This document shows positions 45,747 to 53,718 of a stretch of 64,000 nucleotides of DNA, in pieces. Position 1 is the first letter of the stretch. The number at the start of each line of letters is the position of its first letter. Below the pieces are notes generated by a model. It had not been told where the DNA came from. It ran no database searches and saw nothing but the letters and a program-made list of their open reading frames with translations. Position numbers and translations under genes: made by a program. This DNA comes from Variovorax paradoxus_P (GTDB lineage: Bacteria > Pseudomonadota > Gammaproteobacteria > Burkholderiales > Burkholderiaceae_C), in assembly GCF_050627025.1 (NCBI RefSeq), contig NZ_CP192472.1; one strand, given 5' to 3'.

Positions 45747-46850
45747 TCAGGCGCTCGCGAGCAGGCGCACCACATGGCGGCCGATGGCAAGGCTGCTCGT
45801 GAGCCCCGGCGATTCGATGCCGAAGAGATTGACCAGCCCCTTCACTCCGTGGGACTCGGGGCCTTCGATCATGAAATCGCGCGCTGGCTCGCCCGGCCCA
45901 GAGATCTTCGGCCGCATGCCGGCGTAGCCCGGTATCAGCCCTCCTTCAGGCAGCGCGGGCCAATACTTGCGCACCTCTGCATAAAAGCCATCGCCGCGCG
46001 CGGGGTCCACCACCAGGTCGTCCGCCGACTCTACCCATTGCACATCGGGGCCGAACTTCGCCTGCCCGCCCAGGTCCAGGGTCAGATGCACGCCAAGGCC
46101 GCCCGGCTCGGGCACCGGGTAGATGAGCCGCGAGAAAGGCGCGCGCCCCGAAAGGGTGAAATAGTTGCCCTTGGCGAAGTACGGAGTCGGTACAGCCGCC
46201 GCAGGAAGTCCTTCGAAGCGCCTGGCCAGAACGGGTGCATTGAGCCCCGCCGCATTGACGACGGTGTTGCAGCGCAGCGCGGTACCGTCTTCCGCTACCA
46301 GGACGATAGCGTCGGCGCCACACCGGGCGCTTGCCATGGGTGATTTCAGCGCCAGCATGCCGCCGGCGTTTTCCAGGTCGCCCAGCAGGCTCAGCATCAG
46401 CGCGTGGCTGTCGACGATGCCCGTGCTTGGCGAATGCAGCGCAGCAACGCACTGCAGTTGCGGCTCCATGGCAATGGCCTCGTCCGCCGTAAGCAACACG
46501 AGATCATCGACACCGTTGGCGGCAGCCTTGGCACGGATGATCTCGAGTTGCGCCACCTGCTCGGGCGAGGTCGCCACGATCAGCTTGCCACAGCGCCTGT
46601 GCGGCAAGCCGCGCTCCGCTGCGTATTCGTAGAGCGCCTGCTTGCCGTCGACGCAAAGGCGAGCCTTGAGCGACCCCTGTGGGTAATAGATGCCCGCGTG
46701 AATCACCTCGCTGTTGCGCGAACTGGTGCCGGTGCCAATGGCACCTTCCGCCTCCAGCACAACCACTTCCCGCCCTGCGAGCGCCAAGGCGCGAGCCACT
46801 GCCAGGCCCACCACACCACCGCCGATGACGGCGCAATCAAGTTCATCCAT
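45747..46850 (-). CDS. lhgO: FAD-dependent oxidoreductase, L-2-hydroxyglutarate oxidase-like
   Basis: 367 aa DAO-family flavoprotein. The dinucleotide-binding motif IGGGVVGLAVARALALAGREVVVLEAE is at the N-terminus (Gly10, 12, 15). GTGTSSRNSEVIHAGIYYPQGSLKARLCVDG and PEPGGLGVHLTLDLGGQAKFGPDVQWV are typical of LhgO-like proteins, which oxidise L-2-hydroxyglutarate to 2-oxoglutarate. Substrate is by similarity only. A tiny Pro/Asp-rich ORF lies 32 bases upstream on the same strand. Confidence 0.82.
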   Translation of the reverse strand: MDELDCAVIGGGVVGLAVARALALAGREVVVLEAEGAIGTGTSSRNSEVIHAGIYYPQGSLKARLCVDGKQALYEYAAERGLPHRRCGKLIVATSPEQVAQLEIIRAKAAANGVDDLVLLTADEAIAMEPQLQCVAALHSPSTGIVDSHALMLSLLGDLENAGGMLALKSPMASARCGADAIVLVAEDGTALRCNTVVNAAGLNAPVLARRFEGLPAAAVPTPYFAKGNYFTLSGRAPFSRLIYPVPEPGGLGVHLTLDLGGQAKFGPDVQWVESADDLVVDPARGDGFYAEVRKYWPALPEGGLIPGYAGMRPKISGPGEPARDFMIEGPESHGVKGLVNLFGIESPGLTSSLAIGRHVVRLLASA

Positions 46851-46882
46851 GGCGCGAGCTTATCGCGGCTCGCGCGCCGAAT

Positions 46883-46993
46883 TCACGAGGTGGTGGGAGG
46901 AGGCTCTGGATCGGTCGGATCGTCCGGCGGTGTGCTCGGCCCTTCGTCGGGCTCCACGGGCAGGTCGGGCGGAATGTCGGGGTGAGTGGCCAT
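46883..46993 (-). CDS. 36-aa Pro/Asp-rich small ORF, function unknown
   Basis: 36 codons starting MATHPDIPPDLPVEPDEGP; 13 residues are Pro and nine are Asp or Glu. A strong Shine-Dalgarno (AAGGAG) stands 8 bases before the ATG, the main reason to call it. It lies just upstream of lhgO on the same strand, after the tRNA terminator, so the two could share a transcript. I do not recognise the protein. It would be disordered and acidic. It could be a leader peptide because runs of Pro codons slow ribosomes. Confidence 0.5.
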   Translation of the reverse strand: MATHPDIPPDLPVEPDEGPSTPPDDPTDPEPPPTTS

Positions 46994-47110
46994 GGTCGGT
47001 CTCCTTCCCGTCGGGTGTACGCGCTTGGCTACGAAACTGAGCCGGCGCGAAGCCGGAGCCGGCGTCAGCACGAGTCGACAGTTGCGTGCGGCGGGCCCAA
47101 AGCGGCGCGC

Positions 47111-47146
47111 AAAACAAAAAAGCGACTTGGACAATCCAAATCGCTG
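47111..47146 (-). terminator. Terminator of tRNA-Val
   Basis: On the minus strand an 11-bp stem (arms 47135-47145 and 47121-47131, one G-U pair) with a 3-base loop is followed by five Ts, G and four more Ts. Confidence 0.88.
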
Positions 47147-47163
47147 ATTTCGTTGGGGGAATT

Positions 47164-47238
47164 TGGTGGGCGGTGGAGGCTTCGAACCTCCGACCCCAGC
47201 AGTGTGAATGCTGTGCTCTACCCCTGAGCTAACCGCCC
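47164..47238 (-). tRNA. tRNA-Val, anticodon CAC
   Basis: A complete cloverleaf can be drawn: acceptor GGGCGGT/ACCGCCC, D-stem GCTC/GAGC, anticodon stem CAGCA/TGCTG with loop TTCACAC (anticodon CAC), and T-arm GGAGG-TTCGAAG-CCTCC. The 3' CCA is encoded (47164-47166). It reads GUG codons, which are frequent in this GC-rich genome. Confidence 0.97.
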
Positions 47239-47300
47239 TGTCAATTCGTTGGCGCCGAGTTTCGGTGCCGTTGAATTAATCGCGTTGCGCGAAGCCTTCG

Positions 47301-47309
47301 ATTATGCCA
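47301..47309 (-). promoter_or_regulatory. Possible extended -10 for tRNA-Val
   Basis: TGG followed by CATAAT on the minus strand makes an extended -10 about 63 bases before the tRNA. It overlaps the last codons of dnaQ. No good -35 accompanies it. Confidence 0.35.
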
Positions 47310-47316
47310 CAGCATT

Positions 47317-48024
47317 TCAGGCGTTTTGCCGAAACAGCGTACGTCCGTTGCTGGATTTGTCGAGCTGCGACAACAGCGCCTCGTGCGCCGCAAGCTCCTG
47401 CTCGCCCGCCATGATCACCGGCAGCTCGAACTGGCTCAGGTCGATGGCAACCACGGTGGTGCCCTGCGCCGGCTCGTTCGACGACACATCGATCAAGAGC
47501 GCGTCCTGGCCACGGGTGAGATTGATGTAGACGTCGGCGAGCAGCTGCGCGTCGAGCTTGGCGCCGTGGAAGGTACGGTTCGAGCGGTCGACGCCGAAAC
47601 GGTCGCACAGCGCGTCGAGCGAATTTCGCTTGCCCGGGTACACCTGCTTGGCCATGGCCAGCGTGTCGGTTACCTCGCCCACAAAGGTACGCAGCGGCGG
47701 CAGGCCGGCCAGCTCGAGTTCTTTGTTGAGAAAGCCGACGTCGAATGCCGCGTTGTGAATGATCAGTTCAGCGCCGCGCAGGTACTCGACGATGTCGTTG
47801 GCCAGCGTGGCGAACTTCGGCTTGTCGCGCAAAAAATCGGTCGTGAGGCCGTGCACCTTGAGCGCGTCTTCATGGCTTTCGCGCTCGGGGTTGAAGTAGA
47901 TGTGCAGATCGTTGCCGGTGAGCTTGCGCGCGAACAGCTCCACGCAGCCGAGCTCGATGATGCGGTCGCCGTTCTCGGCGGAAAGGCCGGTGGTTTCAGT
48001 GTCGAGGACGATCTGGCGCGACAT
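47317..48024 (-). CDS. dnaQ: DNA polymerase III epsilon subunit (3'-5' exonuclease)
   Basis: 235 aa DEDDh exonuclease giving proofreading to Pol III. The ExoI motif is VLDTETTGL (Asp8, Glu10); ExoII is LIIHNAAFDVGFLNKEL; ExoIII is FHGAKLDAQLLADVY with the His and Asp ligands. The C-terminal polymerase-binding region is shorter and less clear. It starts 12 bases after fdx, so it may be read from the isc operon. It is not accompanied by rnhA as in E. coli. Confidence 0.94.
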   Translation of the reverse strand: MSRQIVLDTETTGLSAENGDRIIELGCVELFARKLTGNDLHIYFNPERESHEDALKVHGLTTDFLRDKPKFATLANDIVEYLRGAELIIHNAAFDVGFLNKELELAGLPPLRTFVGEVTDTLAMAKQVYPGKRNSLDALCDRFGVDRSNRTFHGAKLDAQLLADVYINLTRGQDALLIDVSSNEPAQGTTVVAIDLSQFELPVIMAGEQELAAHEALLSQLDKSSNGRTLFRQNA

Positions 48025-48036
48025 TCGGTGGCTCTT

Positions 48037-48375
48037 TCAATGGTTCTCTTTGGCGTGGTTGATCGAGTATTTCGGAATCTCGACCGTCACGTCTTCCTGC
48101 GCCAGGATGGCCTGGCAGCTGAGGCGCGATTGTGGCTCCAGGCCCCATGCGCGGTCGAGCAGGTCTTCCTCGCCCTCTTCGGCTTCGTTCAGCGAACTGA
48201 ACCCCTGCCGCACGATGACGTGGCAGGTGGTGCAGGCGCAGCTCATTTCGCACGCATGCTCGATGTTGATGTGATTGTCGAGCAGCGCCTCGCAAATGGA
48301 AGTACCGGCCGGCGCCGTAATTTCTGCACCCTGCGGGCAGTATTCGGGGTGCGGAAAAATCTTGATGGTGGGCAT
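48037..48375 (-). CDS. fdx: ISC-type [2Fe-2S] ferredoxin
   Basis: 112 aa. Cluster ligands are Cys42, Cys48, Cys51 and Cys87 (HACEMSCACTTCHV ... LSCQA). ISC ferredoxin supplies electrons for cluster assembly on IscU. It follows hscA by 7 bases, as in other isc operons. There is no iscX; the next gene is dnaQ. Confidence 0.95.
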   Translation of the reverse strand: MPTIKIFPHPEYCPQGAEITAPAGTSICEALLDNHINIEHACEMSCACTTCHVIVRQGFSSLNEAEEGEEDLLDRAWGLEPQSRLSCQAILAQEDVTVEIPKYSINHAKENH

Positions 48376-48382
48376 ATTGTTC

Positions 48383-50242
48383 TTAGAGGGATTCGACCTT
48401 GCGGCCCGACAAGGCGCGCGCAATGCCCGCGTTCATGCGCTGTGCGGCAAAGGCCTCGGTGTCGTTGGCCAGTGCCTTGGTGGCAGCTTCGATGGTGGCT
48501 GCGTCGGTGCCGCTCGAGGCTTCGCGCAGCTTCGCCATGGACCTGTCGATGACAGCGCGCTCTTCTTCGGCCAGCAAGTCGCCGTCGGCATCAAGAGCGC
48601 TCTGGGTGGCTAGCAGCATGCGCTCGGCATCCACGCGTGCCTCGACAAGCGCACGCGCCTGCATGTCCTGCTGCGCGGTGGAAAAACTCTCTTGCAGCAT
48701 GGTGGCAATCTGGTCGTCCGAAAGCCCGTAAGACGGTTTGACGGTAACGCTGGCCTCGACGCCGCTGCCTTGCTCCTTGGCGCTGACGCTCAGAAGTCCG
48801 TCTGCATCCACGGTAAACGTGACGCGAATGCGCGCAGCACCCGCGGCCATCGGCGGAATGCCGCGCAGCGTAAAGCGTGCAAGGCTGCGGCAATCGGCAA
48901 CCAGGTCGCGCTCGCCCTGCACCACATGCAATGCAAGGGCCGTCTGCCCGTCCTGGTAGGTGGTGAAGTCCTGTGCCATTGCCGTGGGAATGGTCTGGTT
49001 GCGCGGCACGATGCGTTCAACCAGGCCACCCATGGTTTCGATGCCGAGCGACAGCGGAATCACGTCCAACAGCAGCAGATCGCCCGCGCCATTGTTGCCG
49101 GCCAGCTGATTGGCCTGGATTGCGGCACCGAGCGCCACGACTTCGTCAGGGTTCAGGTTGACCAGCGGCTCGCGGCCAAAGAATTCGGCAACGGCGCGGC
49201 GGACCTGCGGCATGCGGGTAGAACCGCCCACCAGCACGATGCCCTGCAAGTCGTCGGGCTTGAGCTTTGCGTCTCGCAGCGCCTTGCGCACCGTGGCAAT
49301 GGTGCGGTCGGTGAGCGGCTTCGTGGCCGCGTCAAATTGCGCACGGGTCAGGTCGAATTGAATCGCCTGGCCTGCAACCTCCGCAACGAAGGCGGTCGAT
49401 TCGGAATCCGTCAGGGCTTCCTTCGCGGCACGCGCCGCAACCAGCAAGGCCGCCCTGTCTCCATCGCTCTGGGCGTGCGCCCCGGCCTGGGCCACCACAA
49501 AATCGGCAAGCGCGTGGTCATAGTCGTCGCCGCCAAGTGCCGAGTCTCCACCGGTGGCAATGACTTCGAACACACCCTGCGTCAGCCGCAGGATCGAGAT
49601 GTCGAAGGTGCCGCCACCCAGGTCATACACCGCATACACGCCTTCGCTGGCATTGTCGAGCCCATAGGCAATCGCAGCGGCCGTCGGCTCGCTGATCAGC
49701 CGCAGCACGTTGAGTCCAGCCAGTTGGGCGGCGTCCTTGGTGGCCTGGCGCTGGCCTTCGTCGAAATACGCCGGCACGGTAATGACTGCGCCATAGAGTT
49801 CGTCGTCGAAGGTGTCTTCGGCACGGAAGCGCAGCGTCGCCAGAATTTCCGCGCTGATTTCGACTGGCGATTTTTCGCCCGCAAGGGTCTGCACCTTCAC
49901 CATGCCGCCGTCGTTGCTGTCGATGCGGTACGACATCGATTCGCGGTTCGAAATGTCGGCAAGGCCCCGGCCCATGAGCCGCTTGACCGACGTGATGGTG
50001 TTGGCGGGGTCTTGCCCGCGTGCCGCCACGGCGTCGAAGCCGATCTGCCGGCGGTCGCCGCCGAGGTAGCGCACAACCGAAGGCAGCAACACGCGGCCCT
50101 CGTCATCCGGCAGGCATTCCGCCACGCCGTTGCGCACCGCGGCAACCAGCGAATGCGTGGTGCCCAGGTCGATGCCCACGGCAATGCGGCGCTGATGCGG
50201 ATCGGGCGCCTGGCCGGGTTCTGAAATCTGTAGAAGAGCCAT
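48383..50242 (-). CDS. hscA: Fe-S cluster assembly chaperone HscA (Hsp70 family)
   Basis: 619 aa. The ATPase domain carries the phosphate loop GIDLGTTHSLVA (23-34), AVITVPAYFDEGQRQATKDAA, DLGGGTFDISIL and GIVLVGGSTRMPQVR. The substrate-binding domain occupies roughly 390-619. HscA and HscB act on IscU through its LPPVK motif, which is present in the IscU of this operon. It starts 9 bases after hscB. Confidence 0.96.
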   Translation of the reverse strand: MALLQISEPGQAPDPHQRRIAVGIDLGTTHSLVAAVRNGVAECLPDDEGRVLLPSVVRYLGGDRRQIGFDAVAARGQDPANTITSVKRLMGRGLADISNRESMSYRIDSNDGGMVKVQTLAGEKSPVEISAEILATLRFRAEDTFDDELYGAVITVPAYFDEGQRQATKDAAQLAGLNVLRLISEPTAAAIAYGLDNASEGVYAVYDLGGGTFDISILRLTQGVFEVIATGGDSALGGDDYDHALADFVVAQAGAHAQSDGDRAALLVAARAAKEALTDSESTAFVAEVAGQAIQFDLTRAQFDAATKPLTDRTIATVRKALRDAKLKPDDLQGIVLVGGSTRMPQVRRAVAEFFGREPLVNLNPDEVVALGAAIQANQLAGNNGAGDLLLLDVIPLSLGIETMGGLVERIVPRNQTIPTAMAQDFTTYQDGQTALALHVVQGERDLVADCRSLARFTLRGIPPMAAGAARIRVTFTVDADGLLSVSAKEQGSGVEASVTVKPSYGLSDDQIATMLQESFSTAQQDMQARALVEARVDAERMLLATQSALDADGDLLAEEERAVIDRSMAKLREASSGTDAATIEAATKALANDTEAFAAQRMNAGIARALSGRKVESL

Positions 50243-50251
50243 ATATAGGGC

Positions 50252-50770
50252 TTATTGTCCCAACTGATCGAACTTCGCCTCGACGTCCTGGCCGAAACGC
50301 TCAATGAACATGAGGGCTCTCACCTGCTGGGCGGCGGCGGGATAGTCGCCCTTCTCGTCGATCAGCCAGTCGAGCGACGACAGCGCACGCGCACGGCCGG
50401 CTTCGACCTCCGCCTGCAGCTTCTCGACCGCGGCAATATCGCCGGCGTCGTCGAGCGCTTCGCGCCACTCCATCTGCTGCATCAAAAAATCGGGCGGCAT
50501 GGCCGTGTTGTTCTCGGCGTTGAGCGGTGCACCGTTCAGCTCGCAGATATAGCTCGCACGGCGGATAGGGTCCTTCAACCGCTGATAGGCCTCGTTGACG
50601 CGCACCGACCATTGCATGGCCACGCGTTGCGCAGCGGCACCTTGCGCAGCGAAGCGGTCCGGGTGCGCTTCGCGCTGCAGCTCTTTCCAGCGCGCGTCGA
50701 GCGCGGCGCGGTCCTGCGCGAAGGTGGCGGGTACTGCGAACAGTTCGAAGTCGGTGTCGTTGATATTCAT
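50252..50770 (-). CDS. hscB: J-domain co-chaperone HscB
   Basis: 172 aa. An N-terminal J domain has the HPD motif at 36-38 (REAHPDRFA), followed by a C-terminal IscU-binding helical domain. I chose the ATG at 50770 because MNINDTDFELFAVPATFAQDRAAL matches the family N-terminus. No Shine-Dalgarno is visible, since a T6 tract belonging to an upstream hairpin ends seven bases before the ATG. This is the only large break inside the isc operon. Confidence 0.93.
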   Translation of the reverse strand: MNINDTDFELFAVPATFAQDRAALDARWKELQREAHPDRFAAQGAAAQRVAMQWSVRVNEAYQRLKDPIRRASYICELNGAPLNAENNTAMPPDFLMQQMEWREALDDAGDIAAVEKLQAEVEAGRARALSSLDWLIDEKGDYPAAAQQVRALMFIERFGQDVEAKFDQLGQ

Positions 50771-50776
50771 GGCAAG

Positions 50777-50807
50777 AAAAAACCGCCAGCACATGACATG
50801 GTGGCGG
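50777..50807 (-). terminator. Intrinsic-terminator-like hairpin between iscA and hscB
   Basis: On the minus strand CCGCCA (50807-50802) pairs with TGGCGG (50788-50783) around a 13-base loop, immediately followed by six Ts (50782-50777). It lies inside the isc operon and could limit transcription into hscBA-fdx. Confidence 0.6.
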
Positions 50808-50833
50808 CTGCTGTCGCGATCAGCGACGGCGTA

Positions 50834-51157
50834 TCAGATGCGAAAACTTTCGCCGCAGCCGCAACGGTCGCGTTCGTTCGGGTTGATGAACTTGAAGCCC
50901 TCGTTCAAGCCCTCGCGCACGAAGTCGAGCTGCGTGCCATCGATATAAGCCAGGCTCTTGGGGTCGACCAGCACCTTCACGCCGTGGTCTTCAAACACCA
51001 CGTCTTCGGGCGTGAGTTCGTCCACGTACTCGAGCTTGTAGGCCAGGCCCGAGCATCCGGTGGTCTTCACGCCCAGCCGCACGCCCACGCCCTTGCCCCG
51101 TTTGCCGAGGTAGCGGGTCACGTGGCGCGCAGCGGCTTCGGTCAAGGTAACGGCCAT
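50834..51157 (-). CDS. iscA: A-type Fe-S carrier protein IscA
   Basis: 107 aa. The three ligands of A-type carriers are Cys35 (TTGCSGLAY), Cys99 and Cys101 (DRCGCGESF). The protein carries or delivers clusters downstream of IscU. It starts one base after the iscU stop. Its stop is 63 bases before hscB. Confidence 0.96.
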   Translation of the reverse strand: MAVTLTEAAARHVTRYLGKRGKGVGVRLGVKTTGCSGLAYKLEYVDELTPEDVVFEDHGVKVLVDPKSLAYIDGTQLDFVREGLNEGFKFINPNERDRCGCGESFRI

Positions 51158-51158
51158 G

Positions 51159-51575
51159 TCAGTGGACTGCCGGCTCGGCCTGCGCCGTTTTCACGCCGTG
51201 CTTGGCCTTGTAGTCGCTCACGGCAGCCTTGATGGCGTCTTCAGCCAGGATCGAGCAATGGATCTTGACAGGCGGCAGGGCCAGTTCTTCTGCGATCTGC
51301 GCGTTCTTGAGCGCAGCCGCTTCGTCGAGCGTCTTGCCCTTGACCCATTCGGTCACGAGCGACGACGAGGCGATGGCCGAACCGCAGCCGTAAGTCTTGA
51401 AGCGCGCGTCTTCGATCACGCCGGTTTCGGGGTTGACCTTGATCTGCAGCTTCATGACGTCGCCGCAAGCCGGCGCGCCGACCATGCCGGTGCCTACCGA
51501 GTCGTCGCCCTTTTCGAAGGAGCCGACGTTGCGTGGGTTTTCGTAGTGGTCGATGACCTTGGATGAATATGCCAT
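51159..51575 (-). CDS. iscU: Fe-S cluster scaffold IscU
   Basis: 138 aa. Cluster ligands are Cys37, Cys64, His106 and Cys107 with the stabilising Asp39 (ACGDV). The HscA recognition motif LPPVK is at 100-104. The C-terminal tail is slightly extended (KTAQAEPAVH). It follows iscS by 60 bases. Confidence 0.97.
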   Translation of the reverse strand: MAYSSKVIDHYENPRNVGSFEKGDDSVGTGMVGAPACGDVMKLQIKVNPETGVIEDARFKTYGCGSAIASSSLVTEWVKGKTLDEAAALKNAQIAEELALPPVKIHCSILAEDAIKAAVSDYKAKHGVKTAQAEPAVH

Positions 51576-51635
51576 GGTGTACCTCTCAAACTTTGTTCAA
51601 TCGTGGAGCGCCGGGTGGGCCGATGCGTCAATGCG

Positions 51636-52856
51636 TCAGTGGGCCGACCACTGGATCGTGCTGATGTCGACGCCGTCCTGGAACATCTCCCACAGGGGGC
51701 TCAGCTCGCGCAGCTTCGCAACGTTGTGCTTGATGGTCGAGATGGCGTAGTCGATTTCTTCTTCGGTCGTGAAACGGCCGATGGTCATGCGCAGGCTGCT
51801 GTGGGCCAGTTCGTCGCTGCGGCCAAGGGCGCGCAGCACATAGCTGGGCTCCAGGCTGGCCGAGGTGCAGGCCGAACCCGACGACACCGCCAGGCCCTTG
51901 ATGCCCATGATCAGCGACTCGCCCTCGACGTAGTTGAAGCTCATGTTCAGGTTGTGCGGCACACGCTGCTCGAGGTCGCCGTTGATGAACACCTGCTCCA
52001 CGTCTTTCAGGCCGTCGAGCAGACGCTTCTGCAGGCGGCGCGCATGGGCGATGTCGTCCTTCATTTCGAGCTTGGCAATGCGGTAGGCCTCGCCCATGCC
52101 GACGATCTGGTGCGTGGGCAAGGTGCCCGAGCGCATGCCGCGTTCATGGCCACCGCCGTGCATTTGCGCTTCAAGGCGAATACGCGGCTTGCGACGCACG
52201 TAAAGCGCGCCAATGCCCTTAGGGCCATAGGTCTTGTGCGAAGCCAGGCTCATCAGGTCGATGGGCAGCTTGGTGATGTCGATCTCGACCTTGCCCGTGG
52301 CCTGGGCCGAGTCGACGTGGAAGATCACGCCCTTTTCGCGGCAGGCGTTGCCCAGCGCGACCACGTCCTGAATGACGCCGATCTCGTTGTTCACGAACAG
52401 CACGCTCGCCAGGATGGTGTCGGGACGGATCGCAGCCTTGAACTTTTCAAGGTCGACGAGGCCGTTTTCCTCGACGTCGAGGTAGGTCACTTCGAAACCC
52501 TGCCGCTCGAGTTCGCGCATCGTGTCGAGCACGGCCTTGTGCTCGGTCTTCAGCGTGATCAGGTGCTTGCCCTTGCCCTTGTAGAAGTGGGCTGCACCCT
52601 TGAGCGCCAAGTTAATCGACTCGGTGGCGCCCGACGTCCAGACGATTTCACGCGGGTCGGCATTGATCAGCTCGGCCACTTGGCCGCGCGCCTTCTCGAC
52701 CGCCTCTTCGGCTTCCCAGCCCCAGGCATGGCTGCGCGATGCCGGGTTGCCGAAATGCTCGCGCAACCAGGGAATCATGGCGTCGACCACGCGCGGGTCG
52801 CACGGCGTGGTGGCGCCGTAGTCGAGATAGATCGGGAAATGAGGAGTTACGTCCAT
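51636..52856 (-). CDS. iscS: Cysteine desulfurase IscS
   Basis: 406 aa PLP enzyme that takes sulfur from cysteine. The PLP lysine is Lys208 (SLASHKTYGPKGIGALYV) and the persulfide cysteine is Cys330 in SSGSACTSASLEPSYVLRALG, the long active-site loop of group I enzymes. The start MDVTPHFPIYLDYGATTPCDPRV is canonical. It lies 84 bases after iscR in the iscRSUA order. Confidence 0.97.
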   Translation of the reverse strand: MDVTPHFPIYLDYGATTPCDPRVVDAMIPWLREHFGNPASRSHAWGWEAEEAVEKARGQVAELINADPREIVWTSGATESINLALKGAAHFYKGKGKHLITLKTEHKAVLDTMRELERQGFEVTYLDVEENGLVDLEKFKAAIRPDTILASVLFVNNEIGVIQDVVALGNACREKGVIFHVDSAQATGKVEIDITKLPIDLMSLASHKTYGPKGIGALYVRRKPRIRLEAQMHGGGHERGMRSGTLPTHQIVGMGEAYRIAKLEMKDDIAHARRLQKRLLDGLKDVEQVFINGDLEQRVPHNLNMSFNYVEGESLIMGIKGLAVSSGSACTSASLEPSYVLRALGRSDELAHSSLRMTIGRFTTEEEIDYAISTIKHNVAKLRELSPLWEMFQDGVDISTIQWSAH

Positions 52857-52940
52857 GGCTGACTCGGGCTGGCGTGGGGTTGTTTTCTTTGATCTGCGCT
52901 TCTGGTGGCAGCGCCCGCGGGCGCTGCTCCACCAAGGACA

Positions 52941-53477
52941 TCAGGACTTCGCGAACACGTTGCCGAGGGCAAAGACCGAATTCGGCGCGTTCACGCGAAT
53001 TGGCTTGACCACCGGCTGCGCGGAAATGGCGCGCTTGACGACCGGCTTGTTCTCGATCTGCACGCCCTTGGCGATCTGGTCGTCGACCAGCTTTTGCAGA
53101 GTCACGGAGTCGAGAAATTCGACCATGCGCTGATTCAGCGAAGCCCAGAGCTCGTGCGTCATGCAGCGGCCGGCTTCGCCAAGGCAGTTTTCCTTGCCGC
53201 CGCACTGCGTGGCATCGATGGGCTCATCGACGGAAACAATGATGTCGGCGACGGTGATATCTGCCGCCTTGCGGCCGAGGCTGTAGCCGCCGCCGGGGCC
53301 GCGGGTCGATTCGACCAGCTCATGACGGCGCAATTTGCCGAACAGCTGCTCGAGATACGACAACGAAATCTGCTGCCGCTGGCTGATCGCAGCCAGCGTG
53401 ACCGGACCGGTGTTCTGACGCAGCGCCAGATCGATCATTGCTGTGACCGCAAAACGGCCTTTGGTAGTGAGACGCAT
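52941..53477 (-). CDS. iscR: Fe-S-sensing transcriptional regulator IscR
   Basis: 178 aa Rrf2-family repressor. The winged helix is at the N-terminus (MRLTTKGRFAVTAMIDLAL ... STRGPGGGYSLGR). The [2Fe-2S] ligands are Cys92, Cys98 and Cys105 with His108; one more residue stands between the second and third Cys than in E. coli. The ATG at 53477 has AAGGAG 6 bases upstream. The C-terminal ~40 residues are a variable basic tail. A probable IscR box lies upstream, consistent with autoregulation. Confidence 0.95.
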   Translation of the reverse strand: MRLTTKGRFAVTAMIDLALRQNTGPVTLAAISQRQQISLSYLEQLFGKLRRHELVESTRGPGGGYSLGRKAADITVADIIVSVDEPIDATQCGGKENCLGEAGRCMTHELWASLNQRMVEFLDSVTLQKLVDDQIAKGVQIENKPVVKRAISAQPVVKPIRVNAPNSVFALGNVFAKS

Positions 53478-53616
53478 CGCAAGCTCCTTCAAGTGCTTAC
53501 CGTTGAAATGACACCGTGGCCCGGGGCCGCGGTGACTTCGTCTCCGCCCTGCCCGACCCCTTAAGCTGGTGAACCCAGCCGATGGGATCGGTTCTTCATC
53601 GCGAAGTTCTTTTTTT

Positions 53617-53641
53617 GTTGTTGAGTATTTCGGTCAAGTAT
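53617..53641 (-). promoter_or_regulatory. Probable type 1 IscR-binding site before iscR
   Basis: Read on the minus strand, the 25 bases begin ATACTTGAC and continue with an A/T centre and ACTCAA. By eye this agrees with the E. coli type 1 motif at about 21 of 25 positions. TTGACC inside it could be the -35 of the isc promoter; I could not fix the -10. Confidence 0.6.
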
Positions 53642-53704
53642 AACAGAAGGCCCTGAGGTTTGCTCGGGTAAACCCCAGCGGCAGCCGCTTGAAGAAACCG
53701 GACC

Positions 53705-53718
53705 CCGTCCTAGGACGG
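53705..53718. repeat. 14-bp perfect palindrome over the uvrB stop codon
   Basis: CCGTCCTAGGACGG covers the uvrB TAG stop (53710-53712). A second palindrome, AGCGGC-A-GCCGCT, lies downstream at 53677-53689. Neither has a T-run. Confidence 0.4.

Noticed and set aside
47164..47238. tRNA-Val as an attachment site for an integrated element
   Set aside because: No integrase, repeated tRNA 3' end or foreign composition is seen next to it; neighbours are core genes.
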